Shown here piece by piece: positions 33,943-47,400 of a DNA stretch of 64,000 nt (position 1 is its first letter; each line of letters opens with the position of its first letter). The notes under the pieces are model-generated. The model saw only the letters and a program-made list of their open reading frames with translations, ran no database searches and was not told the DNA's origin. Source of the stretch: Paralichthys olivaceus (lineage: Eukaryota > Chordata > Actinopteri > Pleuronectiformes > Paralichthyidae); contig NC_091096.1 in assembly GCF_024713975.1 (NCBI RefSeq), forward strand, positions 5,359,501 to 5,423,500, written 5' to 3'. The position numbers were made by a program, and so were the translations under genes.

Positions 33943-34886
33943 AATTGTGCGCATGCACAAACCATGCACAATCACCAGAGAACGCTCAGAGGCAAGAGGC
34001 CTTATTCTTGCAACACTTGTGGAAAATGTTTTATATGTGGACGTAGCTTTAAAGTCCACATGAGAAGCCACAAAGATGAGGGGCAGTATCACTGTACAAA
34101 ATTCTGGGGAAAGATTTGTTATCTAATCACTCCTAACAAAACATCTGAGTACCCACACATGACAAAACAATATATTTATAAAATGCTGATCTTTGACTTG
34201 CCAGTTTATACAAAGTCCACAGGAGAACACATCCAGTTGAGAAGCCAAACCATGGCAACATGAGAGGGATACGATTTGCTGAAGCGTCCTCAAAGAATTT
34301 GTTACTTAGTTATTGATTTATTAATTAGTGATATCGTTTTTATATATACGCATTTTTAGACTTAACTATCAAATGGATGTGAACACCTACAAGTTACATT
34401 AAGAGTGTGAACAATTGTGCCCTTTCACGGATGTGATGTTGGAATGGGTGACGCAAGTAGAGTGAGGTCTGTGGGGATGCAGTGGAAGACATCTTCAGAC
34501 TTAGGGGTGTCCATTGCTCATTTCACACTGTTGTTTGTATATTGTTCCACCTTCTGTTCTCCTTGATGTATCAAGTGTTCATTAAAGTCTTCTACACAAG
34601 ACATCAGCTGCTGCCTGAGTTTTCTTTTCACCAGCTTCTAGAAAACTGCCATAACACTTTGCTTATTTATTAACCAGCAATTTATACTAAATGGTTCAAG
34701 GATGCAACAGGTGTCAGAGGAAAACATATTATATATTGGCGTTGATTTGGTAAAAGTGGAAGATCCAGGAATTGTTAATTGCACTGAATATTGAGAGGCA
34801 TTTTTCCACGATTGTCAATGTTTTAGGAAAGACTGGATCATGAGGAAAAAATCCAAACAAGGTGCTGCTACAGAATTTCGGATTAA
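33943..34886. other. 3' flank of zinc-finger gene C
   Basis: This holds the post-stop finger remnant to 34263, then non-coding spacer like that behind A and B. Confidence 0.6.
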
Positions 34887-35310
34887 AATTGTTATAAATG
34901 CAACAAAACCACGTGTGTACTAGAAAACTTGATCTGAAAGCATTTAGCCAAATTGCACCTCGATATGTTAGATGTTAGCATGGCAGGCTGACAATAGTTC
35001 TACTTCCAATTATGAAGGTTGGCAAACAGCTTCTGGGTGCATTACCGCCACCTCCTGGATTGGAGTGAGTCTCAAAACAGATTCAGGACTAAATCATTCA
35101 ATTCTCCTTGTATCTGCGGCATCTATTAGAAATATAAAAACAGTCATGTACTCTACTGAACTCTTCTGCAGCGTTTCTCTAATATTCAGCTCTGTCTGAG
35201 TCATTTGAAGTGGATATTTAACATCCTGTCTCCATTGTTGATGTTCTAATTCAAAGTGTTCTTCAGTGTTTCCATGTATCGTACTTGTTTCCATTCAATC
35301 CAGCAGCACC
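34887..35310. repeat. Promoter inverted-repeat arm at the polarity switch
   Basis: The arm 34887-35163 continues the plus-strand array. At 35164 it joins a reversed loop (to about 35310). From there the whole array reads on the minus strand. The arm therefore serves both orientations and marks the inversion boundary. Confidence 0.88.
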
Positions 35311-36420
35311 AAGTTACACACACGTATAAACACTAGTCCTCTAAATGTGTCAGATGTTTTTATCAAGATCTCCTGACCACATCTTTTCACGCAGTTTCAT
35401 TGTGATGTCCAGTTTTTTTAGCTATCTAACTGATAAACACAGATAAAATGTGTGAAACATAAAAAAACAATCATCATAAATCAAGAAACTTTAATAAATT
35501 GCAAATGCACTTAAGTATTGAATGCACGTAGTACAAAAGAATGAATATTTACAGTGACAGTCATTTAGGACTGTCTACTCATTAACAAGAGATTTTCTTC
35601 TTTTGTTATAGAAAGAGAAAAGAAAAAGGGAAGTCATCTCATAATCTGCACCACATACTATGTCTCATGAATCTCAGTACAACAAATATGTCAGATTTTT
35701 ACATGATCATCAACAGTCTTTCCTGACACATTGACAACAATCTGGCAACATTCATAATAAAAAAATCCTGGATCTGCTACTTTAACCAAATCAACGCCAA
35801 GATTCAATATATTTTTCTCTGATCCCCGTCCCTGCACCATTCGGTTTAAATTGCTGATCAATGAATACACAAAGAGACATGGGTGAAAACATAGCCTCAT
35901 TTGCATATGTAAATATCAATGACAGAGTCACATCAAGAACAAAAATGTTGACCATGTACTGCATCAAAGATATTGTGATGTCTCCTCAATGGGATATTTT
36001 CCACATCAGTTACAGAGATGCAGCAAATGTTGACAATCTCTCTTGTGTAGATGTAAGTGATGAACCTGGCTGTAGTTCAGTGCTTTGTGAAGTTATTAAA
36101 GTCTGCTACTCATCAGTGGTGATGGAACTTCATAAAGCATTGAACTGCACCCAGGTTCATCACTTCTTTGGGTCACCTGGAAACATTTCCAGTGTTGTTT
36201 TCGCTAACAGCTGCATCACTAATTAATGAATCAATAACTAAGTGACAAATTCTTTGACGTGTGACCAAATCGTATCCCTCTCATGTTGCCATGGTTTGGC
36301 TTCTCAACTGGATGTGTTCTCCTGTGGACTTTGTATAAACTGGCAAGTCAAAGATCTTTACAACATTTTACAAAAATATCAGTTTTGTCATGTGTGGGTA
36401 CTCAGATGTTTTGTTAGAAA
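35311..36420. other. 3' flank of zinc-finger pseudogene D, with a 121-codon ORF
   Basis: This is nearly identical to 40646-41745, the flank of gene F. It contains a plus-strand ORF at 35861-36226 (121 codons) that is the same at 41186-41551. The product is not recognised. The open frame overlaps 3' flank sequence of minus-strand genes and may be chance. Confidence 0.5.
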
Positions 36421-37473
36421 TTATTTGCTAACAAATCTTTCCTCACAAATTGTACAGGGATACGGCACCTCATCTTTATGGCTTCTGATGTGGACTTTGA
36501 AGCTACTTCCAAATATAAAACTTCTCCCACATGTTTTGCAAGAAAAAGGTCTCTCACCTGTGTGCTTTCTCATGTGGACCATTTCTGCTAATTGTGAAAC
36601 TTTTTGCACACATTTTGCAAGAATACTGTTTCTCCCCTGTGTCAACTCTCAAATGTGTTTTTAGTACTGACTTGTAACTAAATCTCATCCCACAGGTGGT
36701 GCAGAGATAAGGCCTCTCACCTGTGTGTATTAGCATGCTGACCCGTAAGCTACTGCTAAATGGGAAACTTTTTCCACAGGTGATGCAAAGAAATGGTTTC
36801 TCACCTGTGTGGACTCTCAGATGTCTTTTTAAAATTGAATTTGCCTTAAAGACTTTTCCACAAGTGTCACACTGGAAAACCTTTTTACTCTTGCAGATAT
36901 TCGGCATAATCTTTGACATGGTATTGTTACATGCAAGGTTACTTTGACTTTTGCTTTCATTTGCTGTTGTGATGACATGATGTCCCTTTTCCGATGCCGG
37001 CTCTGCAGTTCTAACTGATTGTGAGTTTCCATTCTTGCCTCCTTTGACATCTTGTCTCTGAGCTGAGTTGTGGGAGAGGAGCTGGTGGTCACTTGGTTCT
37101 GGTTCAGTGTGGTCACTTTCCTTGAACGTAGTATTCAACAAAAGGTTATCTTGATCCTCCTGCTTCAGTACAAGCTGCTCTACTTCCAGGACGATGCCGT
37201 GCTCCTCCTGTTCCTCCTTAATCTGTGGAGGTTCTGGCTCCTCTTGGTCTGGACTGGGGTTCTTCTCCAGCAGGTCAGCAGGAAACTCCTCCTTGATACA
37301 GACATGTTGCTGTGGAGGCTCTGGAGGAGACAATGGACAGAAGTCATGATAAAAGAGCCCATGTGTTTAACTAACAGGGATTGTAAGTGTGGTGTATAGT
37401 TTGCTCATTAAGATAATACAGACCTATTCTCTGCAGCTTTACTATAGGTTTCAAAGTAACAGCCAGCAGTCTG
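36421..37473 (-). pseudogene. Zinc-finger pseudogene D
   Basis: Exon 2 (from 37320) starts with the family acidic region (PPQQHVCIKEEF) and a first finger FQCDTCGKVF. The next fingers are damaged: the first His of finger 2 is Ser, and finger 3 ends in Asp. A frameshift near 36595 separates the remaining fingers, which continue in another frame to 36421 ([10 protein letters not shown]). Only the last 40 bp of exon 1 remain (37434-37473). Beyond that the sequence jumps to the 3' flank type of genes E and G. It has no promoter or start, so it is non-functional. Confidence 0.88.
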
Positions 37474-37998
37474 TTACAATCAAAATGTAATGTAGTTCTT
37501 TCCTGATCCATACTATATCTTTTCACCCAGTTTCATTCTGATGTCGACATTTTTTTGGTAACTAACAGACAAACACAGATTAAATGTGTGACAGACATAA
37601 AAAACAATCATCTTAAATCAAGAAACTTTAATAAACTGCAAATGCACTAAAGTATTGAATGCACATAGTGCAAAAGAATGAATATTTACAGTGACAGTCA
37701 TTTAGGACTGTGTAGTCATTCACAAGAGATTTTTTTTTTTAATAGAAAGAGAAAAGAAAAAGGGAAGTCATCTGATTATCTGAACCACATTTTATGTTCT
37801 CATGAATCTCAGTGGCACAAAGATGTCTGATTTTTACATAATGATCAACAGTCTTTCCTGAAACTTTGACAACCATCTCACAACATTCAGTGGATTTGAG
37901 AAAACCTTTTCTCACATTCTTGTATGTTTAGCCATGAGCCACTGCAACAAATCACTCATATTTTCTTTAAATACAAGGTTACTTATCTCTGCGTGACC
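37474..37998. other. 3' flank of zinc-finger gene E
   Basis: This matches 43975-44496, the flank of gene G, not the flanks of A-D and F. The join at 37473/37474 is a recombination breakpoint. No genes are seen. Confidence 0.65.
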
Positions 37999-40129
37999 TC
38001 ACACTCCTTTCAAATTGGGAACCATCAAAGTACATTCTCCAACTGGTGTTAAAGGGATAAGCCGCTTTTCCGGGTGGAAGTGTCGAATATGGACTGCCAA
38101 TTTTTGCAGAAGTCTGAAAGCTTTTCCACATGTTCCGCAGATATGTGGCTTTTCATCAGTATGGATATTTGTATGGCGTTTTAAGGCCGACTGGCGACCA
38201 AATATTTTCCCACAGGTGTTGCAATGGTATGGATTCTCCATTGGATGTGTACTCTTGTGGTCCTGCAAGTCACTGCGAGACAGGAAGCTTTCACCACATG
38301 TTCCACAGATATATCTCTTTTCATCAGTGTGGATATTTATATGCTTTTTTAAGTTTGACACATGAGCAAATCTGTTCCCACAGGTGTTGCAAAGGTATGG
38401 CTTCTCACCCGAATGTGTTCTCATGTGTACTTTGCAGTCACTGGGATATCTGAAGTCTTTCCCACATACCTTACAAGAATATGGTCTCTGGCCTGTGTGT
38501 TTTATCATGTGGACCTGCAAGCTACCTCTATACTGGAAACTTTTTCCACATGTTTGGCAAGAAAACGGCCTCTCACCTGTGTGCATCATCATGTGGACTT
38601 GCAAGTTACCTCTATATTGGAAACTTTTTCCACATGTTTGGCAAGAAAACGGCTTCTCATGTGTGTGCACTCTCATGTGGGCCTGCAAGTTACTTCTAAA
38701 TGGGAAACTTTTCCCACATGTTTGGCAAGAAAATGGCTTCTCACCTGTGTGCCTTATCATGTGGACCCGCAGGCTACTGCTAAATGGGAAACTTTTTCCA
38801 CATGTTTGGCAAGAAAACGCCTTCTCACGTGTGTGCACTCTCATGTGGGCCTTCAAGTTACTTCTAAATGGGAAACTTTTCCCACATGTTTGGCAAGAAA
38901 ACGCCTTCTCACGTGTGTGCACTCTCATGTGGGCCTTCAAGTTACTTCTAAATGGGAAACTTTTCCCACATGTTTGGCAAGAAAACACCTTCTCACGTGT
39001 GTGCACTCTCATGTGGGCCTGCAAGTTACTTATAAATGGGAAACTTTTCCCACATGTTTGGCAAGAAAATGGCTTCTCACGTGTGTGCACTCTCATGTGG
39101 GCCTGCAACTTACTGTTATTTGGAAAACCTTTTCCACATGTTTGGCAAGAAAACGGCTTCTCAGCTGTGTGCGTCTTCATGTGGACCTGCAACTTACTGT
39201 TATTTGGAAAACCTTTTCCACATGTTTGGCAAGAAAAGGGCTTCTCACCTGTGTGCCTTATCATGTGGTCCCGCAGGCTACTGCTAAATGGGAAACTTTT
39301 TCCACAGGTGATGCAAAGATATGGTTTCTCACCTGTGTGGACTCTCAGATGTATTTTTAACAGTGAATTTGCCTTAAAAACTTTTCCACAAGTGTCACAC
39401 TGGAAAACCTTTTTACTCTTGCAGATATTCGGCATAATCTTTGACATGGTATTGTTACATGCAAGGTTACTTTGACTTTTGTTTTCCTTTGCTGTTGTGA
39501 TGACATGATGTCCCTTTTCCGATGCCGGCTCCGCAGTTCTAACTGATTGTGAGTTTCCATTCTTGCCTCCTTTGACATCTTGTCTCTGAGCTGAGTTGTG
39601 GGAGAGGAGCTGGTGGTCACTTGGTTCTGGTTCAGTGTGGTCACTTTCCTTGAACGTAGAATTCAACAAAAGGTTATCTTGATCCTCCTGCTTCAGTACA
39701 AGCTGCTCTACTTCCAGGACGATGCCGTGCTCCTCTTGTTCCTCCTTAATCTGTGGAGGTTCTGGCTCCTCTTGGTCTGGACTGGGGTTCTTCTCCAGCA
39801 GGTCAGCAGGAAACTCCTCCTTGATACAGACATGTTGCTGTGGAGGCTCTGGAGGAGACAATGGACAGAAGTCATGATAAACGAGCCCATGTGTTTAACT
39901 AACAGGGATTGTAAGTGTGGTGTATAGTTTGCTCATTAAGGTGATACAGACCTATTCTCTGCAGCTTTACTATAGGTTTCAAAGTAACAGCCAGCAGTCT
40001 GCGCTGACGATCGATCTCATCCTCGTACTTTGCGACAGTCGCTTCAAAACATCCTAATATTTCTTCAGCAGCAGTGTGTAACCTCTCGTTGATAAACTGT
40101 CTTAAACTCTGGATTGTAGACATTTCCAT
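37999..40129 (-). CDS. C2H2 zinc-finger protein E, 16 fingers, chimeric
   Basis: Exon 1 is 40129-39952 and exon 2 is 39848-37999; the product is 675 residues. The N-terminus and fingers 1-11 belong to the A/B/F type (FSCQTCGKSFPF). Fingers 12-16 and the tail (LIPLTPVGECTLM) match gene G almost residue for residue, as does the 3' flank. The gene is therefore a recombinant of two lineages. The chimeric C-terminus avoids the premature stops that shorten A, B, C and F. All sixteen fingers keep their Cys and His ligands. IKEE sumoylation-like sites are in the acidic region. It is the most complete member of the array. Confidence 0.9.
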
Positions 40130-40213
40130 TCAAACACTTTAGCCAACTGACTTCTCCGAGAACGCAGCGAAGATCGACTACGGAAGATGGCGACTTACTT
40201 TACTTCTGCTGAC

Positions 40214-40645
40214 AATTGTTATAAACGGAACAAAACCACGTGTTCTAGAAAAGTTGGTCAAAAAGCATTTAGCCGAGTAGCAGCTCGTTCATTTGGATGT
40301 TAGCATGGCAGGCTGACAGCAGTTCTACTTCTAATTATGAAAGTTGACAAACAGCTTCTGGGTGCATTACCGCCACCTCCTGGATTGGAGTGAGTCTCAA
40401 AACAGATCCAGGACTAAATCATTCAATTCTCCTTGTATCTGCGGCATCTATTAGAAATATAAAAACAGTCATGTACTCTACTGAACTCTTCTGCAGCATT
40501 TCTCTAATATTCAGCTCTGCCTGAGTCATTTGAAGTGGATATTTAACTTCCTGTCTCCATTGTTGATGTTCTAATTCAAAGTGTTCTTCAGTGTTTCCAT
40601 GTATCGTACTTGTTTCCATTCAATCCAGCAGCACCAAGTTACACA
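40214..40645. repeat. Promoter inverted-repeat arm and loop of gene E
   Basis: The arm is 40214-40498 and the loop 40499-40645, in reverse orientation to the plus-strand copies. The distal arm is missing and replaced by the 3' flank of gene F (after aagttacacac). The promoter composite cggaagatggcgac is at 40181-40194. Confidence 0.88.
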
Positions 40646-41872
40646 CACGTATAAACACTAGTCCTCTAAATGTGTCAGATGTTTTTATCAAGATCTCCTG
40701 ACCACATCTTTTCACGCAGTTTCATGGTGATGTCCAGTTTTTTTAGCTATCTAACTGATAAACACAGATAAAATGTGTGAAACATAAAAAAACAATCATC
40801 ATAAATCAAGAAACTTTAATAAATTGCAAATGCACTGAAGTATTGAATGCACGTAGTACAAAAGAATGAATATTTACAGTGACAGTCATTTAGGACTGTC
40901 TACTCATTAACAAGAGATTTTCTTCTTTTGTTATAGAAAGAGAAAAGAAAAAGGGAAGTCATCTCATAATCTGCACCACATACTATGTCTCATGAATCTC
41001 AGTACAACAAATATGTCAGATTTTTACATGATCATCAACAGTCTTTCCTGACACATTGACAACAATCTGGCAACATTCATAATAAAAAAATCCTGGATCT
41101 GCTACTTTAACCAAATCAACGCCAAGATTCAATATATTTTTCTCTGATCCCCGTCCCTGCACCATTCGGTTTAAATTGCTGATCAATGAATACACAAAGA
41201 GACATGGGTGAAAACATAGCCTCATTTGCATATGTAAATATCAATGACAGAGTCACATCAAGAACAAAAATGTTGACCATGTACTGCATCAAAGATATTG
41301 TGATGTCTCCTCAATGGGATATTTTCCACATCAGTTACAGAGATGCAGCAAATGTTGACAATCTCTCTTGTGTAGATGTAAGTGATGAACCTGGCTGTAG
41401 TTCAGTGCTTTGTGAAGTTATTAAAGTCTGCTACTCATCAGTGGTGATGGAACTTCATAAAGCATTGAACTGCACCCAGGTTCATCACTTCTTTGGGTCA
41501 CCTGGAAACATTTCCAGTGTTGTTTTCGCTAACAGCTGCATCACTAATTAATGAATCAATAACTAAGTGACAAATTCTTTGACGTGTGACCAAATCGTAT
41601 CCCTCTCATGTTGCCATGGTTTGGCTTCTCAACTGGATGTGTTCTCCTGTGGACTTTGTATAAACTGGCAAGTCAAAGATCAGCATTTTACAAATATATT
41701 GTTTTGTCATGTGTGGGTACTCAGATGTTTTGTTAGAAGTGATTTGATAACAAATCTTTCCCCAGAATTGTGTACAGTGATACTGGCCCTCATCTTTATG
41801 GCTTCTCATGTGGAATTTCAAGCTACTTCCACATATAAACCTATTTCCACAAGTTTTGCAAGAAAAAGGTCT
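40646..41872. other. 3' flank of zinc-finger gene F
   Basis: This is nearly identical to the flank of D. It includes the second copy of the 121-codon ORF at 41186-41551 and, at about 41606-41880, a readable finger remnant beyond the stop of F. Confidence 0.55.
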
Positions 41873-43598
41873 CTAGCCTGTGTGCGTTTTCTCATGGACC
41901 TGAAAGGTATATCTGGTACCAAAACATTTCCCACAAGTTTTGCAAGAAAAAGGTCTCTCGCCCGTGTGTGTTCTTTCGTGGATCTGCAGGTTTTTTTTAG
42001 TAACAAAGCTTTTCTCACAAGTTTTGCAAGAATAAAGTCCTTCGCCTGTGTGTGTTCTCTTGTGGACATTCAGGATATTTCTAGTTGTAAAACTCTTCCC
42101 ACAAGTTTTGCAAGAAAAAGGTCTCTCACCTGTGTGCGTTCTCATGTGGACCTTCAGAATATTTCTAGTTGTAAAACTTCTCCCACACATTTTGCAAGAA
42201 AAAGGTCTCTCACCTGTGTGTGTTCTCATGTGGACCTGCAAGACATCTCTAGTTGTAAAACTCTTCCCACAAGTTTTGCAAGAAAAAGGTCTCTCACCTG
42301 TGTGCGTTCTCATGTGGACCTTCAGAATATTTCTAGTTGTAAAACTTCTCCCACACATTTTGCAAGAAAAAGGTCTCTCGCCGGTGTGCGTTCTCATGTG
42401 GACCTTCAAAGTTGTGCTCCTTGAGAATTTTTTTCCACACATTTTGCAAGAATGCCGTTTCTCCCCTGTGTGGACTCTCAAATGCGTGTTTAGTACTGAC
42501 TTGGAAATAAATCTCTTCCCACAGGTGGTGCAGAGATGTGGCCTCTCACCTGTGTGTATTATCATGTGGGCCTGCAAGCTACTGTTAAATGGGAAACTTT
42601 TTCCACATGTGTGGCAAGAAAACGGCCTCTCACCTGTGTGCCTTATCATGTGGGCCTGCAAGCTACTGTTAAATGGGAAACTTTTCCCACATGTTTGGCA
42701 AGAAAACGGCTTCTCACCTGTGTGCCTCATCATGTGGGTCCACAAGCTACTGCTAAATGGGAAACTTTTTCCACAGGTGATGCAAAGATATGGTTTCTCA
42801 CCTGTGTGGACTCTCAGATGTCTTTTTAACATTGAATTTGCCTTAAAGACTTTTCCACAAGTATCACACTGGAAAACCTTTTTACTCTTGCAGATATTCG
42901 GCATAATCTTTGGCATGGTATTGTTACATGCAAGGTTACTTTGACTTTTGCTTTCCTTTGCTGTTGTGATGACATGATGTCCCTCTTCCGATGCCGGCTC
43001 CGCAGTTCTAACTGATTGTGAGTTTCCATTCTTGCCTCCTTTGACCTCTTGTCTCTGAGCTGAGTTGTGGGAGAGGAGCTGGTGGTCACTTGGTTCTGGT
43101 TCAGTGTGGTCACTTTCCTTGAACGTAGAATTCAACAAAAGGTTATCTTGATCCTCCTGCTTCAGTACAAGCTGCTCTACTTCCAGGATGATGCCGTGCT
43201 CCTCCTGTTCCTCCTTAATCTGTGGAGGTTCTGGCTCCTCTTGGTCTGGACTGGGGTTCTTCTCCAGCAGGTCAGCAGGAAACTCCTCCTTGATACAGAC
43301 ATGTTGCTGTGGAGGCTCTGGAGGAGACAATGGACAGAAGTCATGATAAACGAGCCCATGTGTTTAACTAACAGGGATTGTAAGTGTGGTGTATAGTTTG
43401 CTCATTAAGGTGATACAGACCTATTCTCTGCAGCTTTACTATAGGTTTCAAAGTAACAGCCAGCAGTCTGCGCTGACGATCGATCTCATCCTCGTACTTT
43501 GCGACAGTCGCTTCAAAACATCCTAATATTTCTTCAGCAGCAGTGTGTAACCTCTCGTTGATAAACTGTCTTAAACTCTGGATTGTAGACATTTCCAT
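41873..43598 (-). CDS. C2H2 zinc-finger protein F, 12 fingers
   Basis: Exon 1 is 43598-43421 and exon 2 is 43317-41873; the product is 540 residues. The N-terminus is the family type. Fingers 1-4 resemble A (PFSSSL, PFNSSL); fingers 5-12 form another subset (FTTRNILKVH, FTTRDVLQVH), with 7 and 9 identical, which suggests a recent duplication of a two-finger block. The frame ends at TAG directly after EKTHTG; the next finger (FSCKTCGNRF) is still in frame after it. This stop differs from the one shared by A, B and C, so C-terminal truncation arose independently. Confidence 0.89.
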
Positions 43599-43681
43599 TC
43601 AAACACTTTAGCCAACTGACTTCTCCGAGAACGCAGCGAAGATCGACTACGGAAGATGGCGACTTACTTTACTTCTGCTGA

Positions 43682-43940
43682 CAATTGTGATAAACGGAAC
43701 AAAACCACGTGTTCTAGAAAAGTTGGTCAAAAAGCATTTAGCCGAGTAGCAGCTCGTTCATTTGGATGTTAGCATGGCAGGCTGACAGCAGTTCTACTTC
43801 TAATTATGAAAGTTGACAAACAGCTTCTGGGTGCATTGCCGCCACCTCCTGGATTGGAGTGAGTCTCAAAACAGATTCAGGACTAAAATATTAAATTGTC
43901 CTTGTATCTCCGGCATCTATGAGAAATATAAAAACTCTTT
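43682..43940. repeat. Promoter inverted-repeat arm of gene F (partial)
   Basis: The single arm is like that at 40214 but diverges near 43900, and the loop is missing. It ends where the 3' flank of gene G begins. The promoter composite is at 43650-43663. Confidence 0.75.
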
Positions 43941-44496
43941 TGTACAAAAAAAAGTGGAAAAAAATCCTGTATCCGCATCAAAATGTAATGTAGTTCTTTC
44001 CTGATCCATACCATATATTTTCACCCAGTTTCATTCTGATGTTGACATTTTTTTGGTAACTAACAGACAAACACAGATTAAATGTGTGACAGACATAAAA
44101 AACAATCATCTTAAATCAAGAAACTTTAATAAATTGTAAATGCACTAAAGTATTGAATGCACATAGTGCAAAATAATGAATATTTACAGTGACAGTCATT
44201 TAGGACTGTGTAGTCATTCACAAGAGATTATTTTTTTTAATAGAAAGAGAAAAGAAAAAGGGAAGTCATCTGATTATCTGAACCACATTTTATGTTCTCA
44301 TGAATCTCAGTGGCACAAAGATGTCTGATTTTTACATAATGATCAACAGTCTTTCCTGAAACTTTGACAACCATCTCACAACATTCAGTGGATTTGAGAA
44401 AACCTTTTCTCACATTCTTGTATGTTTAGCCATGAGCCACTGCAACAAATCACTCATATTTTCTTTAAATACAAGGTTACTTATCTCTGCGTGACC
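43941..44496. other. 3' flank of zinc-finger gene G
   Basis: This is non-coding and matches 37474-37998. No gene is seen. Confidence 0.6.
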
Positions 44497-47400
44497 TCAC
44501 ACTCCTTTCAAATTGGGAATCATCAAAGTACATTCTCCAACTGGTGTTAAAGGGATAAGCCGCTTTTCCGGGTGGAAGTGTCGAATATGGACTGCCAATT
44601 TTTGCCAAAGTCTGAAAGCTTTTCCACATGTTCCGCAGATATGTGGCTTTTCATCAGTATGGATATTTGTATGGCGTTTTAAGGTCGACAGGCGACCAAA
44701 TCTTTTCCCACAGGTGTTGCAATGGTATGGTTTCTCCACTGGATGTGTACTCTTGTGGTCCTGCAAGTCACTGCGAGACAGGAAACTTTCCCCACATGTT
44801 CCGCAGATATATCTCCTTTCATCAGTGTGGATATTTATATGCTGTTTTAAGTTTGACACATGAGCAAATCTTTTCCCACAGGTGTTGCAAAGGTATGGCT
44901 TCTCACCCGAATGTGTTCTCATGTGTACTTTAAAGTCACCGGCAAATCTGAAGTCTTTCCCACATACCTTACAAGAATATGGTTTCTCACCTGTGTGGAT
45001 ATGCAAATGCTTATTTAGTACCGATACGTCACCGAATGTTTTCCCACAAGTTGTACAAGGATACGGCTTCTCACCTGTGTGCTGTCTTATGTGGACCTGC
45101 AAGCCACCCATTGACATGAAACTTTTCCCACATGTAGTGCAAGAAAAAGGTTTCTCACCTGTGTGTGTTCTCATGTGGACTAGCAAGCTATTGCTGAATG
45201 CGAAACCTTTCCCGCATGTTTTGCAAGAAAACGGCTTCTCACCTGTGTGCATTCTCATATGCACCCGTAAGCTATTGTTACATGTGTAACCCTTCCCACA
45301 TGCTTTGCAAAAATATGGTTTCTCACCTGTGTGGACTCTCAGATGTATATTTAATCGTGACTTCCACTTATAGACTTTTCCACAAGTGTCACACTGGAAA
45401 ATGTTTTTACCATTGCAGGTATCTGGAATAGTCTTTGACATAGTAGAGTTACATGCAAGGTTACTGTGACCTTTGGCTTTTTTTTTGATGATGTGATGTC
45501 TCTTCTCTGATGATGGCTTTGCATTTCTAACTGATTTTGAGTGTCCATGCTTGTCTCCTTTAAGATCTTGACTCTGAGTTGAGTTGTGGTAGAGGAGCTG
45601 GTAGTCACTTGGATCTGGTTCACTGTGGCCACTCTCCTCGAAAGTAGGATTTAAGTCGTCATCGTCCTCCTGCTTCAGTACAAGTTGCTCTACTTCCAGA
45701 CTGGTGCAGAGCTCCTCCTGTTCCTCTTTAATCTGTGGAGGTTCTGGCTCCTCCTGTTCTGGACCGGGGTTCCTCTCAAGGTTCCAGAGCTGCTGGTCAG
45801 AAGGAAACTCTTCCTCATTAAGAACATGTTGCTGTGGGAGTGCTAGGGGAGACCATGGACAGAAGTAAGTAATTTATAGATTACAGATAGTTATGAGTGT
45901 GTGCAATTTGGTGCAGATCAAAGCAAAAATTCAGATCGAGTGAATTTTTAAATGTGGTTTCAAAGGGGCACTAATGGGCCTTGGCTGAGGTATGGACTCT
46001 ACTGAATGCCCTCCAACTTCTCAGAGAGACCAAAAACAAGTTGAAAAATGCCCTATCTCGCAAATAATCTCAGATCTGCCCTTTGATCTGAGATCCGCAC
46101 CAAAACACAATGGGGCCTTCCCTGACCAAAACCACAAAACATTCCACCAAGTTTCATGATGATCTATCCAGTATTTTTTTTTTTCATAATCCTGCCAACA
46201 GACAGAAAGACAAACAAACAACGAAAATATAACGTCTCTTGCCTGTTACCTGGTTTAAGCTCAGGTTCTGCATCAGTTGAGCTCTAGTATACTTTCAGGT
46301 TATTATTCACTGTATCAATGGATACAAATCACTGTACCATATGTAGGGCCAAGTACATTTACCTTTGAGATCTTGGTCACTTTCCTTGAAAGTAGTATTC
46401 AACAAGAAGTCATCATCGTCCTCCTGCTTCAGTACAAGCTGCTCAATTTCCAGACTGGCGCAGAGCTCCTCCTGTTCCTCTTTAATCTGTGGAGGTTCTG
46501 GCTCATCTTGGTCCAGACTGGGGTTCCTCTCAAGGTTCCAGAGCTGCTGGTCAGCAGAAAACTCTTCTTCGTTACAGACATGTTGCTTTGGGAGCTCTAG
46601 AGGAGACAATGGACAGAATTAGGTAACTAAAGTTGTGGTTGAAAAGATAATATGTTTAAACTAACAGGGGTTAGGAATATAAGTGTGGACAAATGTTTTC
46701 TATTTAAGGTTCTTGTGTAGTTTTATTTCAGTTTTTCCAATTTAGATCCAGCAGTCTGTTCCGATAATCAATGTCATCCTCGCACTTTCGAATAGTTCTG
46801 CTAATTAAAAATGGCAGATGATAGCACTAGAATGACACTCAGTAGAGTACAAACCATCCCCTTATGAAAGCACATTTAAATTCATAAGATCCAGATTTAT
46901 TTTTTTTAAAAGGGATTGTTGGGTCTTGCTGGAGGTGTGCACTCTGCTGATTTACATTCTTTTTCTCTGAGCAATGAACGAAATGTGGGTTCCTCCCATG
47001 ACCTTGATCTACTCCAAAATACGATGGGGTCTTCACTGACCCAGATCACATCCTCTCACCAACTACACAAACAAACAAATGCAGATGCATAACCTCCCTT
47101 GTCTGTTTCATTTTAGCTCCAGTTCTGGTTTTCTCATGTATAATTGGGTTTGTTGAGGGTTAAGGGCAAAACATGTCGCACCTTGTTAAACCCTGTGAGA
47201 CAAATTGTAATTTGTAAATAAGGGCTTGAATTGAATGATTGATTGGTTCTGCATCAGATAACCTTGAGCAGAACCAGACTCTGTGTGGGCGGCCATCTGC
47301 AGACAGGATTCACATCACTGTGCCACATGCAGGTCAACTACATTCACCTTTGAGATCTTGTCTCTGAGCTGAGTTGTGGGAGAGGAGCTGGTGGTCACTT

